Shown here one piece after another: positions 1-9,210 of a stretch of 64,000 nt of DNA. Below the pieces are notes generated by a model that did no database searches, was not told where the DNA came from, and worked only from the letters and a program-made list of their open reading frames with translations. The position numbers were made by a program, and so were the translations under genes. Source of the stretch: Aquimarina rhabdastrellae (lineage in GTDB: Bacteria; Bacteroidota; Bacteroidia; Flavobacteriales; Flavobacteriaceae). The stretch is taken from positions 121,236 through 185,235 of the forward strand of contig CANDNT010000008.1 of the NCBI GenBank assembly GCA_947387485.1, in the 5' to 3' direction. Numbering within the stretch: the first letter of the stretch is position 1; the number at the start of each line of letters is the position of its first letter.

Positions 1-25
1 ACCTTTGTTGTAAAGCTTTTATATA

Positions 26-1108
26 GTGACCGAATCAACTAAACATACACCCAAAGACCAACCTATTCAAAAAGTACCGCCTAGTACTAATCTCAATGCG
101 ATTAATAGATTTAAACGCAAGCAAAAAAAAATGGAGTCGGCAGTACAAATGACACAGGATATCGTTAATGGTAATACCACTGTATTAAGTAAAGCCATTA
201 CGTTGATTGAAAGTACACATCAAAAGCATTTTAAACTTGCTCAAGAACTTATTGAACAATGTCTACCTTATGCCAATAATTCTATTCGTATAGGAATTAC
301 AGGTGTACCTGGAGTAGGGAAAAGTACTTTTATAGAAGCATTAGGTAATCTTTTAATCAAACAAGGTAAAAAAGTAGCTGTATTAGCTATTGATCCTAGT
401 AGCTCAATTTCTGGAGGAAGTATTTTAGGTGATAAAACCAGAATGGAATCTCTTGTTCGTTCTGACCATGCTTTTATTCGCCCTTCTCCTTCTGGAAAAT
501 CATTAGGTGGTGTCGCTCAAAAAACTAGAGAATCTATTATTCTTTGTGAAGCTGCAGGATATGATATTATAATTGTTGAAACGGTAGGTGTAGGTCAAAG
601 CGAAACTGCTGTACACAGTATGGTTGATTTCTTTTTACTCCTTAAACTAGCTGGTGCCGGTGATGAATTACAAGGGATTAAACGCGGTATTATAGAAATG
701 GCAGATGCCATTGTTATCAATAAAGCCGATGGTGATAATATCAATAGAGCAAAACATGCCAAAAATCAATTTAATAAAGCTTTACATCTTTATCCTCCTA
801 CAGAGAGTAATTGGATCCCAAAGGTATTAACTTGTAGTGGTTTGCAACATGAAGGAATTCTTGACATCTGGAAACTTATTAAAGAGTATGTTGGGTTAAC
901 ACAATCTAATCAATATTTTGAACATCGCCGTAAGCAACAAAATGAATTTTGGTTGATACAAACAATAGAAGATCAACTTAAAAATGCTTTTTATGAACAC
1001 CCCAAAGTACATACTACCTTACAGGAACTTACTACACAGTTAAAACAAAATAAAATTACTCCTTTTGCGGCAGCACATTCTTTATTAAACTTATATAAAG
1101 ACAGTTGA
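26..1108 (+). CDS. meaB: MeaB/ArgK-family G3E GTPase, methylmalonyl-CoA mutase chaperone
   Basis: The 360-residue protein is a G3E P-loop GTPase that loads or protects adenosylcobalamin in methylmalonyl-CoA mutase. The Walker A motif GVPGVGKST lies at residues 93-101, the DPSSS segment follows, and an NKADG guanine-specificity motif lies near residue 232. Length is close to other MeaB proteins apart from a polar N-terminal extension of about 35 residues. The start is GTG at 26, since an in-frame stop at 11-13 limits extension. ATG at 131 (residue 36, MESAV) is a plausible alternative and would give the usual MeaB length. The biotin-dependent carboxylase genes at 3249-6791 fit a propionyl-CoA to succinyl-CoA route, but no mutase gene is visible in this window. 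Confidence 0.9.
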   Translation: MTESTKHTPKDQPIQKVPPSTNLNAINRFKRKQKKMESAVQMTQDIVNGNTTVLSKAITLIESTHQKHFKLAQELIEQCLPYANNSIRIGITGVPGVGKSTFIEALGNLLIKQGKKVAVLAIDPSSSISGGSILGDKTRMESLVRSDHAFIRPSPSGKSLGGVAQKTRESIILCEAAGYDIIIVETVGVGQSETAVHSMVDFFLLLKLAGAGDELQGIKRGIIEMADAIVINKADGDNINRAKHAKNQFNKALHLYPPTESNWIPKVLTCSGLQHEGILDIWKLIKEYVGLTQSNQYFEHRRKQQNEFWLIQTIEDQLKNAFYEHPKVHTTLQELTTQLKQNKITPFAAAHSLLNLYKDS

Positions 1109-1188
1109 TATCCTATATCAGATTTGCTTTATAATTAAAAGTTCTTATTTTTAAACATACAATTCATCAAAAAAATATTATTCCTGCT

Positions 1189-1620
1189 ATGGAAATGACA
1201 TTAGAATACTGGAATGCTCTAGCGAATCAAACTTTATTAATCAGTTCTTTATTAAGTGGTTTTTCTATTACTGTTGTTATAAGTATTTTGGTCACTGATA
1301 ACGACTCTAAAGTGATAAATCGCATCTTAAAACTTGCCACTATTTCTTCAGGATGTTTTCTTGTTACAGTATTTGCTATGACACAGATCAGTATGATTAC
1401 CACTCCTGGAGGTTATATTAAAAATATAACGACAGATGATTTTTTAGTACCTAGAGTAATTGGTATTTTTACTTTTATGATTGGGCTCTTCAGTATCTCG
1501 GGAATTCTAGCACTTTCTGGTTGGGTAAAGTCAAGAAAAACAGGCATCTTTACAACTATAGTAGGTATACTAACCTTATTATTGATTTTTATTACTATGA
1601 TTCGAATTAGCTTAGGGTAA
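1189..1620 (+). CDS. Hypothetical four-helix membrane protein
   Basis: The 143-residue protein is not recognised. It has about four hydrophobic segments (roughly residues 14-36, 48-68, 88-110 and 119-141) separated by short polar loops, so it is probably an inner-membrane protein. There is no catalytic motif, signal peptide or cysteine cluster. Its stop codon directly abuts the stop codon of the convergent methyltransferase-like gene, with no terminator hairpin between them. It follows meaB by 80 bp and could be cotranscribed, but nothing links its function to meaB. Confidence 0.6.
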   Translation: MEMTLEYWNALANQTLLISSLLSGFSITVVISILVTDNDSKVINRILKLATISSGCFLVTVFAMTQISMITTPGGYIKNITTDDFLVPRVIGIFTFMIGLFSISGILALSGWVKSRKTGIFTTIVGILTLLLIFITMIRISLG

Positions 1621-2283
1621 TCAATCTTCTTTAATTTTTTCTCCTATTACTAATGTATTAGATCTTCCTACATTAAGATGTTTTTCTATCTGTATCTGGT
1701 TTGCTAGATGCATTTGAAGCTTTTTAATTACTGGAACTATTATTTGAGTATTCATCCCTGCATTAAACAAAAACTTTCCTTTAGGTAGTAATCTTTGCGA
1801 AATTGCTTCAAAAAAAGAAGCTTCATAAAATTGTTGAGGCACTTGATCATCTACAAAAAGATCTATAATAATCAAATCATAAAAATTTTTATCCCTATCT
1901 ATAAAAGTCAAGGCATCTTCGCATATAATTTGAAATGAAGAATTTGATGTAATAGCAAATTCATGTGCTGCTACATCAATAATTACTTCATCAATTTCTA
2001 CTGCAGTAATAGCTACCCTTTTTCCATAGCATTGATAAATAGTAGGAATCACACTCCCTCCTCCTAATCCCAAAACCAATATATGAGCATCAGGTTTTAC
2101 GTTAATTTTTTTTAATCCATATTGCAAAATTCGCTGTAGACTTCCATAAGAATAATTTGCATTGGCTGTATCTAAAACTTTAGTACCATTAACCCAAGTG
2201 ATTTCTAGCAAACCATTATGTTTTGATGGAATAGTTTTGGATACTATAGGCATCAAATAACTCAGTATTTTTTTCATAGACAA
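1621..2283 (-). CDS. Spermidine synthase-like SAM-dependent methyltransferase-fold protein
   Basis: The 220-residue protein has the Rossmann core of the spermidine synthase / SpeE-like family: a glycine-rich VLGLGGGSV loop near residues 70-78, an acidic residue ending strand 2 (AVEID), and DLIIIDLFVDD near residue 137, where the aminopropyltransferase-type catalytic Asp region falls. It lacks the full N-terminal domain of true SpeE, so it is probably a spermidine-synthase-like protein of unknown substrate. No polyamine genes are adjacent. The start is ATG at 2283; an in-frame ATG two codons downstream is equally possible. Confidence 0.65.
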   Translation of the reverse strand: MSMKKILSYLMPIVSKTIPSKHNGLLEITWVNGTKVLDTANANYSYGSLQRILQYGLKKINVKPDAHILVLGLGGGSVIPTIYQCYGKRVAITAVEIDEVIIDVAAHEFAITSNSSFQIICEDALTFIDRDKNFYDLIIIDLFVDDQVPQQFYEASFFEAISQRLLPKGKFLFNAGMNTQIIVPVIKKLQMHLANQIQIEKHLNVGRSNTLVIGEKIKED

Positions 2284-2391
2284 TTTGGGGGTAAAATTGC
2301 TTATTCATTAAGATTGCCAAAAGTACTTGTTTCCTATCAATTCCATATAACTTTTTAGTTTAAAAAAAGAACATATCAAATCATTGCAATA

Positions 2392-2428
2392 AAAAGCCTC
2401 AAATTTGATTCTAAAATTTGAGGCTTTT
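2392..2428 (-). terminator. Rho-independent terminator of the 86-residue gene
   Basis: A perfect 13-bp stem (2392-2404 with 2416-2428) and an 11-nt loop lie 6 bp past the stop of the minus-strand gene at 2434. On the minus strand the stem ends in a run of T. Confidence 0.8.
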
Positions 2429-2433
2429 ATTGT

Positions 2434-2694
2434 TTAAAGTATTTCTGAATCTGCTGGAGTTATTTCTTCTCCAGTATCTTCATCAAAATTCTCCATAGTA
2501 GCTGCTAATCGCTTACTTACCTTTACCAGATAAATCGTGTCTTCTGTACTAACTTCTATTGCTTCAACAATTTCGTTATGCATGTTTTTAAAAGAGATCA
2601 CGTTTAAATCATCATATCCATCTGGATATTTTGCTACTAATAATTCTAAAATTTCTTTGGTTAATTTTTTGTAATCTACAATTACTCGTTTCAT
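2434..2694 (-). CDS. Small conserved acidic flavobacterial protein
   Basis: The protein has 86 residues, is acidic at the C-terminus (FDEDTGEEITPADSEIL) and is predicted soluble. I recognise the overall pattern (MKRVIVDYKKLT, LLVAKYPDGYDDLNVISFKN, EDTIYLVKVSKRLA) as a small conserved Bacteroidota protein of unknown function. It has no signal peptide or catalytic motif. It is a single-gene unit with its own promoter (2782-2809) and terminator (2392-2428), which supports it being a real expressed gene. Confidence 0.75.
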   Translation of the reverse strand: MKRVIVDYKKLTKEILELLVAKYPDGYDDLNVISFKNMHNEIVEAIEVSTEDTIYLVKVSKRLAATMENFDEDTGEEITPADSEIL

Positions 2695-2781
2695 CTAATT
2701 TAGGTCATTTAAGAGCCGTCACCAGCCTTTTTATATCAGTTATTAAGTCTTCTAATCTAAATTCAATTATTTTTCACCACG

Positions 2782-2809
2782 CAAAAATAACTTCAAAATA
2801 GTGTATCAA
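2782..2809 (-). promoter_or_regulatory. Flavobacterial promoter of the 86-residue gene
   Basis: Read on the minus strand: TTG (2809-2807), a 17-nt spacer, then TATTTTTG (2789-2782). This is an exact fit to the Bacteroidota consensus TTG-N17..23-TAnnTTTG. The predicted start of transcription lies about 80 nt before the ATG at 2694. Confidence 0.65.
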
Positions 2810-2926
2810 CACATACTTTTTCTTGATATAACATAGGCATAACATAACACGTCTATTTTTTCATATTTGCCATGTTATAGCAAAAACAAATACGCTCAAT
2901 CTATTTCTTAAACAATAGAAATGCAT

Positions 2927-3057
2927 AAAAAATAAGGATAGCCACTTACGTAACTATCCTTACACTGTAATCAATCAATCAAAGTGGATTATTCACACTT
3001 TATTAAAATGTTGTATTTGCTTTACACTTATATCTATAAGAAGACAAAATCTTCATT
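2927..3057 (-). ncRNA. Candidate small transcript, possibly encoding a 17-residue peptide
   Basis: A TATTTTTG -7 box (3071-3064, minus) is followed about 130 nt later by a clear terminator (9-bp stem 2933-2941 with 2954-2962, then a T6 run at 2932-2927), with no annotated gene between. The predicted RNA contains a hairpin (AAAGTG/CACTTT, 3000-2980). It also has a near-leaderless frame from ATG at 3056 to TAA at 3003, encoding MKILSSYRYKCKANTTF. Whether it is a regulatory RNA or a micropeptide cannot be decided from sequence alone. Confidence 0.35.
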
Positions 3058-3092
3058 TTGTTACAAAAATACTATTCAAAATCATTATTTTT

Positions 3093-3110
3093 ATAGGGGT
3101 AATCCCCTAT
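3093..3110. promoter_or_regulatory. GC-rich palindrome, candidate operator
   Basis: ATAGGGG-TAAT-CCCCTAT is a perfect 7-bp inverted repeat with a 4-nt spacer, and it stands out in very AT-rich DNA. Its centre lies about 30 nt upstream of the minus-strand -7 box TATTTTTG (3071-3064), the position of an activator-bound class II site; no TTG -33 element is present there. Read on the plus strand the hairpin is followed by TTTT, so a weak terminator or attenuator upstream of the carboxylase operon is the alternative reading. Confidence 0.4.
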
Positions 3111-3248
3111 TTTTATACCAGTATTTCACTTAATTTCATACAATCTCCCTATATTTTTATTGTGTTATTTTTTTACTTAAGTAATATGCTAAAACTTACT
3201 TTTTATTAAATAAAACTTATATTTACGAGACACTCTAAACAAAAACTC

Positions 3249-3734
3249 GTGAAAAAAACCTATGCCCTTAAGGTTAATGATACTCATACATTTGATCTTA
3301 ATACTCAAGATGCAAATGCTTTAGACAGTATCGAGACGACCTCAAAAGAACAACATATTTTATACAAAAACACTTCTTATACTACCTCATTGGTATCCTC
3401 AGATTTTCATCAAAAAAAATATGCTGTTACCGTTAATGGTACTACATATGATGTCGCCATTGCCGATGATTTAGATATTTTAATTAAGACGTTAGGATTA
3501 TCACTAGGAAGTACAAAGGTTGTAAATTCAATCAAAGCACCTATGCCAGGGTTGATTCTTAGTGTTAATGCTCAAATAGGACAAGAAATCAAAGAAGGAG
3601 ACTCTTTAATTATCATCGAAGCTATGAAAATGGAGAATAATCTTACTTCACCTAGAGATGGTGTAATTAAGGATATTACCATAAAAGCTGGCGATACAGT
3701 AGAGAAAAATGCTTTATTGATCGAATTTGAATAA
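3249..3734 (+). CDS. Biotin carboxyl carrier protein of an acyl-CoA carboxylase
   Basis: The 161-residue protein ends in a complete biotinyl/lipoyl-attachment domain (about residues 93-161) with the EAMKMEN motif at 124-130, so Lys127 is the expected biotinylation site. The N-terminal 90 residues form a divergent domain often seen in stand-alone carriers of propionyl-CoA or acetyl-CoA carboxylases. The start is GTG at 3249. It is the first gene of a three-gene operon with the biotin carboxylase 57 bp downstream and the carboxyltransferase after that. Confidence 0.9.
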   Translation: MKKTYALKVNDTHTFDLNTQDANALDSIETTSKEQHILYKNTSYTTSLVSSDFHQKKYAVTVNGTTYDVAIADDLDILIKTLGLSLGSTKVVNSIKAPMPGLILSVNAQIGQEIKEGDSLIIIEAMKMENNLTSPRDGVIKDITIKAGDTVEKNALLIEFE

Positions 3735-3791
3735 TCAAAGCGTCTTAACTACATCTTATTATTTTTTGTATAAAGAAATACTACAACACAA

Positions 3792-5234
3792 ATGAAAAAA
3801 ATATTAGTGGCCAATCGAGGTGAAATTGCACTTCGAATCATGAAAACGGTCAAAAAAATGGGGATTAAAACTGTAGCTGTTTTTTCTAAAGCAGATCGTC
3901 AATCTCCTCATGTTACTTATGCAGACGAAGCTATTTGTATAGGTGAAGCTCCATCTAGTCAATCGTATTTATTAGGTGATAAAATTATAGAAGTTGCACA
4001 ACAGTTACATGTAGATGCAATTCATCCTGGTTATGGTTTCTTAAGTGAAAATGCTGCTTTCGCGAAAGCTGTTACCGATGCAGGTCTTACGTTTATTGGT
4101 CCTGGTATCGAAGCTATAGAAAAAATGGGAAATAAGCTTGCTGCCAAAGAAACTGTTAAAGCTTATGATATCCCTATGGTTCCTGGTATTGATGAAGCTA
4201 TTACCGATCCTGAAAAAGCTAAAACCATTGCAAAAGATATTGGTTTTCCTATTTTAATTAAAGCTGCCGCTGGTGGTGGTGGTAAAGGTATGCGCGTAGT
4301 TGAACGCGAAGAAGACTTATCTGAGCAAATGGATCGTGCAATAAGCGAAGCCGTTTCTGCTTTTGGTGATGGTTCTGTTTTTATTGAAAAATACGTAGGT
4401 TCACCTAGACATATAGAAATCCAAGTACTTGCAGATAGTCACGGTAATTTTGTTCACTTATTCGAGCGTGAATGTAGTGTACAACGTAGACATCAAAAAG
4501 TTGTAGAAGAAGCTCCTTCTGCCATACTCACTCCTGCTTTGCGAGAAGCTATGGGAACTGCAGCTGTTAATGTAGCTAAATCTTGTAATTACTTAGGTGC
4601 TGGAACTGTTGAATTCTTGGTAGACGAGAATCACAACTTCTATTTCTTAGAGATGAATACGCGTTTACAAGTAGAACATCCTGTAACCGAACTAATCACT
4701 CAGGTTGATCTTGTAGAACAGCAAATTCGTATAGCTCGAGGCGAAAAATTAAGTTTTACACAAGATGATCTTACGATAAAAGGACATGCATTAGAGCTTA
4801 GAGTTTATGCAGAAGATCCTACAGATAACTTTTTACCTAGTGTAGGCTTATTAGAAACTTATCAACGTCCTCAAGGCGAAGGCATTCGTGTAGATGATGG
4901 TTATGAAGAAGGAATGGAAGTTCCTATCTATTATGATCCTATGTTATCCAAACTCATTACTTATGGAGATACTCGAGAAGAAGCTATAGCTTTAATGAAA
5001 AAAGCTATTAACAATTACCAGATCAAAGGTATTAAAACAACCTTGCCTTTTGGAACTTTTGTTTGTGATCATGAAGCCTTTATTTCTGGAAACTTTGATA
5101 CTCATTTTGTCAAACAGTATTATACTCCAGAGGTTCTTGAACAAGCTAGTCAACAAGAAGCAGAAATTGCAGCTTTGGTAGCACTTAAACAATACCTTGA
5201 AGATCAAAAACAATTACGAGTTCCTACGCATTAA
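3792..5234 (+). CDS. accC: Biotin carboxylase subunit (acetyl/propionyl-CoA carboxylase)
   Basis: The 480-residue enzyme carboxylates the biotin of the carrier protein using ATP and bicarbonate. Its domains are in the usual order: biotin carboxylase N-terminal domain (MKKILVANRGEIALRI), ATP-grasp with the glycine-rich AAAGGGGKGMRVV loop at about 158-170, the catalytic NTRLQVEHPVTE motif at 289-300, and the C-terminal domain. Length is slightly above the 450 typical of AccC, with about 25 extra charged residues at the C-terminus. It is 12 bp from the next gene, so it is surely cotranscribed. Confidence 0.92.
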   Translation: MKKILVANRGEIALRIMKTVKKMGIKTVAVFSKADRQSPHVTYADEAICIGEAPSSQSYLLGDKIIEVAQQLHVDAIHPGYGFLSENAAFAKAVTDAGLTFIGPGIEAIEKMGNKLAAKETVKAYDIPMVPGIDEAITDPEKAKTIAKDIGFPILIKAAAGGGGKGMRVVEREEDLSEQMDRAISEAVSAFGDGSVFIEKYVGSPRHIEIQVLADSHGNFVHLFERECSVQRRHQKVVEEAPSAILTPALREAMGTAAVNVAKSCNYLGAGTVEFLVDENHNFYFLEMNTRLQVEHPVTELITQVDLVEQQIRIARGEKLSFTQDDLTIKGHALELRVYAEDPTDNFLPSVGLLETYQRPQGEGIRVDDGYEEGMEVPIYYDPMLSKLITYGDTREEAIALMKKAINNYQIKGIKTTLPFGTFVCDHEAFISGNFDTHFVKQYYTPEVLEQASQQEAEIAALVALKQYLEDQKQLRVPTH

Positions 5235-5246
5235 TTCCCTACTGTA

Positions 5247-6791
5247 ATGAAAGAAGATATCTTAAAAGATTTAAACGATAAAATTGCTCAAGCACACCTA
5301 GGTGGGGGGCAAAAAAGAATAGAACGACAACACCAAAAGAAAAAACTTACAGCTCGCGAACGTATTGCTTACTTACTCGATGAAGGTTCTTTTGAAGAAA
5401 TTGGTATGTTGGTAACCCATCGTACTACCGATTTTGGAATGCAAGATGAACTCTATTATGGTGATGGGGTTGTTACTGGTTATGGTACAATTAATGGGCG
5501 AATGGTATATGTTTTTGCACAAGATTTTACAGTTTTTGGTGGAGCTTTATCAGAAACTCATGCCGAAAAAATCTGTAAGATAATGGATCACGCCATGAAG
5601 GTTGGTGCTCCTGTAATAGGGTTAAACGATTCTGGTGGAGCTCGTATTCAAGAAGGAGTTCGTTCTCTAGGGGGGTATGCCGATATTTTTTATCGCAATG
5701 TACAAGCCTCTGGAGTAATTCCACAGATTTCTGCAATTATGGGACCTTGTGCTGGAGGAGCTGTATATTCTCCTGCAATGACCGACTTTACTATCATGGT
5801 AGAAGACACCAGCTATATGTTTGTAACAGGCCCTAATGTTGTTAAAACTGTAACTAATGAAGAAGTTTCGTCTGAAGAATTAGGTGGGGCTAGTACACAT
5901 TCAACTAAGTCTGGAGTAACACATCTTACTGCTGCTAATGATATAGTTTGCCTAGAAGACATTAAAAGTTTATTGAGTTATATCCCTCAAAATAATAAAG
6001 AAAAGGTAGCGAACTTACCTTATACTCTAGGAGATGAAGTTCGTGAAGGCTTATCAAATATTATTCCTGATAGTCCTAATAAACCTTATGATATGCATAC
6101 TGTGATTGAGCATATCATTGATGCTGATTCTTTTTATGAAATTCATAAAGATTATGCAGATAATATTATTGTAGGTTTTGCTCGTCTAGCTGGTCGCAGT
6201 ATAGGGATTGTAGCAAATCAACCTATGAGTCTTGCTGGGGTATTGGATGTAAATAGTTCTAAAAAAGCAGCGCGTTTTACACGTTTCTGTGATTGTTTTA
6301 ATATTCCGTTATTAGTATTGGTAGACGTTCCTGGATTCTTACCTGGCACCGATCAAGAATGGAATGGTATCATCACACATGGAGCCAAACTACTTTATGC
6401 ATTAAGCGAAGCTACTGTACCTAGAATTACAGTAATTACTCGTAAAGCTTATGGTGGGGCTTATGATGTAATGAATTCTAAACACATAGGTGCTGATCTT
6501 AATTTTGCTTGGCCTTCTGCCGAAATCGCAGTGATGGGAGCCAAAGGTGCTAGTGAAATTATCTTTAGAAAAGAAATTGCAGCAGCAGATGATCCAGAAT
6601 TAAAATTATCTGAAAAAGAAGCTGAATATGCCGCTAAGTTTGCTAATCCGTTTAAAGCGGCACAACGTGGTTTTATTGATGAAGTGATCTTACCTAAAGA
6701 TACACGTCGAAAATTAATAAAAGGATTTGCTATGTTAGAACACAAAGAGGTTCATCGTCCAGAACGTAAACACGGTAATATTCCGCTATAA
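5247..6791 (+). CDS. Acyl-CoA carboxylase carboxyltransferase subunit (PccB-like)
   Basis: The 514-residue protein is a single-chain carboxyltransferase with both crotonase-like halves, as in propionyl-CoA carboxylase beta. Oxyanion-hole glycine motifs are visible in the N half ([22 protein letters not shown]) and the C half ([26 protein letters not shown]). It transfers the carboxyl group from biotin to acyl-CoA. Propionyl-CoA is the more likely substrate given the full-length fused alpha/beta type and nearby meaB, but an acetyl-CoA substrate is not excluded. A strong terminator follows. Confidence 0.88.
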   Translation: MKEDILKDLNDKIAQAHLGGGQKRIERQHQKKKLTARERIAYLLDEGSFEEIGMLVTHRTTDFGMQDELYYGDGVVTGYGTINGRMVYVFAQDFTVFGGALSETHAEKICKIMDHAMKVGAPVIGLNDSGGARIQEGVRSLGGYADIFYRNVQASGVIPQISAIMGPCAGGAVYSPAMTDFTIMVEDTSYMFVTGPNVVKTVTNEEVSSEELGGASTHSTKSGVTHLTAANDIVCLEDIKSLLSYIPQNNKEKVANLPYTLGDEVREGLSNIIPDSPNKPYDMHTVIEHIIDADSFYEIHKDYADNIIVGFARLAGRSIGIVANQPMSLAGVLDVNSSKKAARFTRFCDCFNIPLLVLVDVPGFLPGTDQEWNGIITHGAKLLYALSEATVPRITVITRKAYGGAYDVMNSKHIGADLNFAWPSAEIAVMGAKGASEIIFRKEIAAADDPELKLSEKEAEYAAKFANPFKAAQRGFIDEVILPKDTRRKLIKGFAMLEHKEVHRPERKHGNIPL

Positions 6792-6811
6792 ATTCAAAAA
6801 ATAGACATATT

Positions 6812-6841
6812 AAGACTGTTCTTCTTGAGCAGTCTTTTTTT
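6812..6841 (+). terminator. Terminator of the carboxylase operon
   Basis: A 10-bp stem (AAGACTGTTC with GAGCAGTCTT, one G-U pair) with a TTCTT loop is followed directly by a T-run, 20 bp after the carboxyltransferase stop codon. Confidence 0.85.
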
Positions 6842-6924
6842 ATTTATAAAATCCCTTCATAATAAACATAGGATTGTTTCAATGATTATTAATAACTTTA
6901 AGTTTTTATATTTTAAACTTAATC

Positions 6925-7404
6925 ATGGAAACTCCTCATCAACTAGCAGCTCGTTTTAGCGAAGTCTTTCTTAACGGTAAATGGATTGCTAATACAAATT
7001 ATAAAGAAAATCTTGCTACCGTTTCTTGGCAACAAGCTATTTACAAGATTGAATCACTTAACACTATTGGCATATTAACATTTCATATCAATTACTATCT
7101 TAAAGGTGTTCTTAAAGTACTTGAAGGGGGTACGTTAGATATTAAAGATAAATACAGTTTTGACGCTCCTCCTATCACTTCTTATACAGATTGGGATAAC
7201 TTATATACAGACCTTATCACTAATGCCGAAAAGTTTGCTTCACATATCAACCATCTATCTCCTGAGCAACTAGAAGCACCATTTGTTGACCCTAAATATG
7301 GTTCTTATAGAAGGAATATAGAAGCTATGATCGAACATGCTTATTATCACTTGGGTCAAATTTCTTTAATTAAAAAAATGATACTCACTAAACAAACTAA
7401 CTAG
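6925..7404 (+). CDS. DinB-like / DUF1572-type four-helix bundle protein
   Basis: The 159-residue soluble protein has the helical pattern and spaced histidines of the DinB/YfiT fold: a first His in the HINYY segment near residue 53, and HAYYHLGQ near residue 139, where DinB proteins place the two C-terminal metal-ligand histidines. Such proteins are putative metal-dependent transferases; no specific substrate can be assigned. It is monocistronic, preceded by an AT-rich inverted repeat at about 6899-6921 and separated from the upstream operon by a terminator. Confidence 0.7.
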   Translation: METPHQLAARFSEVFLNGKWIANTNYKENLATVSWQQAIYKIESLNTIGILTFHINYYLKGVLKVLEGGTLDIKDKYSFDAPPITSYTDWDNLYTDLITNAEKFASHINHLSPEQLEAPFVDPKYGSYRRNIEAMIEHAYYHLGQISLIKKMILTKQTN

Positions 7405-7481
7405 CAACACTTTACATAAAAAATCCTTATTTGTAATTTCTCTATTTATATCGTATCTTATAGAGAATCAATATCATACCT

Positions 7482-7910
7482 ATGAAATTCAATAGCAAAA
7501 AGGATTTTATCTTTAAACTACTTGTCTTTGGTTTTAATACCATTTTCATAGGTATGCTTATTTATATTGTTGTATCCAAAGTCTTTGAACCACATGATTA
7601 TAGCGTTATCTTACTTTTACTTTTAGCTATATTCTTATTATTTTGGGTATACTTTGATACTTCATACAAACTCACTAATACACACCTACATTATAGGAGC
7701 GGACCTCTAAGAGGTAAAATTCGTATTGATAATATTTCTGAAATTATAAAAGGAAAAACACTTTGGGTAGGTTTTAAACCTGCTACAGCTAATCATGGTC
7801 TTATTATTAGATACAATTCTTATAACGAAATTTATATCAGTCCAGAATCAAATGATGCTTTTATATCTAGGATTTTAGAAATTAACCCTGCTATTAAAAT
7901 AATTTTATAG
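7482..7910 (+). CDS. Membrane-anchored PH-domain-like protein
   Basis: The 142-residue protein has two N-terminal transmembrane helices (about residues 10-32 and 40-58). A soluble beta-rich domain follows, resembling bacterial PH-like domains of the SunI/YdbT type: YKLTNTHLHYRSGPLRGKI, IRIDNISEI, and a C-terminal helix. The role of these domains is usually unknown. It lies 77 bp after the DinB-like gene on the same strand and converges on the DUF3667 gene. Confidence 0.6.
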   Translation: MKFNSKKDFIFKLLVFGFNTIFIGMLIYIVVSKVFEPHDYSVILLLLLAIFLLFWVYFDTSYKLTNTHLHYRSGPLRGKIRIDNISEIIKGKTLWVGFKPATANHGLIIRYNSYNEIYISPESNDAFISRILEINPAIKIIL

Positions 7911-7956
7911 TTCATACTTTTTGAAATAGAAATCATTGAATCAATTAGTAGACTCT

Positions 7957-8658
7957 TTATATCATAATAATTATAGGAATTGCTATTGAAAGTATTAAAA
8001 GAATACCAAACATTATTAATACTGCAAATGCAGAAAGCGAAGAATCAAATACATCATTCTTTTTCCCGAATATTCTAAAAATCATTCCCCCTATCGCCAA
8101 ATAAAATATAGGATCAAATATTAATGGACTTTTAAAAATCATATAACTAATAATTCCTATAAAAATGGATTGACCTATTATAAAAGAACTAATTGTTAAA
8201 TGTTCAATAAAATTATAGCGTTTAAAAATCATTTTGGTTGTTAGTCCTAACGGAAAAATAAGCAGTACACAAAAGTTTTTAAAATATTCATGTATAAACC
8301 TACCTACTTTATAAGAAACTTCATAGATAGCTACTCCTTTAAACATATTTACATCTGCCTTTTCTTTTGTTGAAGGAAAGGCACTAACTATTAACAGGTA
8401 TAATGTAACCGTTATAATTAAAAAAGAAATTGGATTTAAAATACCTTTTCGTCTTCCTTGAATATAATCATTAATAATCTCTTTAGGTTTTATAAATAAG
8501 GTTTTCATGTTATATAAAAAACCTTTATCCATATTGGTGACTGTCGAGATTGCTTCTTCAGTTATTGATAAAAGTGTTATTTTTTTTACCCCATATCGTT
8601 CTCCACAATTAGAACAATAGTTTCCTTTATTTTCTTGACTACAAAAAGTACATATCAT
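7957..8658 (-). CDS. DUF3667 membrane protein with N-terminal zinc ribbon
   Basis: The 233-residue protein starts with a CxxC-x8-CxxC zinc ribbon (Cys3, 6, 15, 18), continues with the amphipathic GFLYNMKTLFIKPKEIINDYIQGRRKG segment typical of DUF3667, and ends with about five transmembrane helices. The family is widespread in Bacteroidota and of unknown function. It is a single gene with a divergent neighbour at 8906. Confidence 0.8.
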   Translation of the reverse strand: MICTFCSQENKGNYCSNCGERYGVKKITLLSITEEAISTVTNMDKGFLYNMKTLFIKPKEIINDYIQGRRKGILNPISFLIITVTLYLLIVSAFPSTKEKADVNMFKGVAIYEVSYKVGRFIHEYFKNFCVLLIFPLGLTTKMIFKRYNFIEHLTISSFIIGQSIFIGIISYMIFKSPLIFDPIFYLAIGGMIFRIFGKKNDVFDSSLSAFAVLIMFGILLILSIAIPIIIMI

Positions 8659-8905
8659 TTCCCCTTTGATTTTATCTTACTCATTGTTAAACAAATGGCA
8701 ACTTAGTTAAATACATGTAATAATACAAATTAATCTTATTTGCTTCTTTTAATACTAGATTATCATTAAAACAAAGCCATTTTACTCCTGTAGAATATTC
8801 ATGTCGTTAATCGATTTTCTTTGTTTTAATTTACTATAGCTTCCTATCTCTTGAAAAAGCTATCTGTATTTTTAATTGCTAGTAATATTCCTCAACTTAC
8901 TCGTT

Positions 8906-9133
8906 ATGAATAATCAATTAGAGCTAACAGACTTAAAAAAAATCATACAAGATTTAATTTCCTTTATCGTCATTGATGGAAAAACATATGTAGACGATCG
9001 CTATCAAAAAGAATATATCACAAGCTATATTCGTTTATTTATCAAAGCTTTCAACCCAGAAAACACAGCTATTAACGCTGCTTATACCGAAGAAATCTCC
9101 AAAGATATTCTAAAGATTTTTGATGATATTTAA
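8906..9133 (+). CDS. Small hypothetical protein
   Basis: The 75-residue protein starts with MNNQLELTDLKKIIQDL. It is soluble, mixed charge and probably alpha-helical, and I recognise no family. The reading frame is open back to a TTG at 8876, but that adds a short hydrophobic stretch; the ATG at 8906 gives a more natural N-terminus and is preferred. It converges on the subtilisin gene, with a shared hairpin between them. Confidence 0.5.
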   Translation: MNNQLELTDLKKIIQDLISFIVIDGKTYVDDRYQKEYITSYIRLFIKAFNPENTAINAAYTEEISKDILKIFDDI

Positions 9134-9142
9134 TAAAACAAA

Positions 9143-9178
9143 AAGGGTTGTATCACTGTTTATATTGATACAACCCTT
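9143..9178 (-). terminator. Terminator of the subtilisin gene
   Basis: A perfect 13-bp stem (9143-9155 with 9166-9178) and a 10-nt loop are followed on the minus strand by TTTTGTTTTATT. It lies 32 bp past the peptidase stop codon and may also stop weakly in the plus direction. Confidence 0.8.
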
Positions 9179-9210
9179 AATAAATTAACTTATCCTAACG
9201 TATTAATTAT

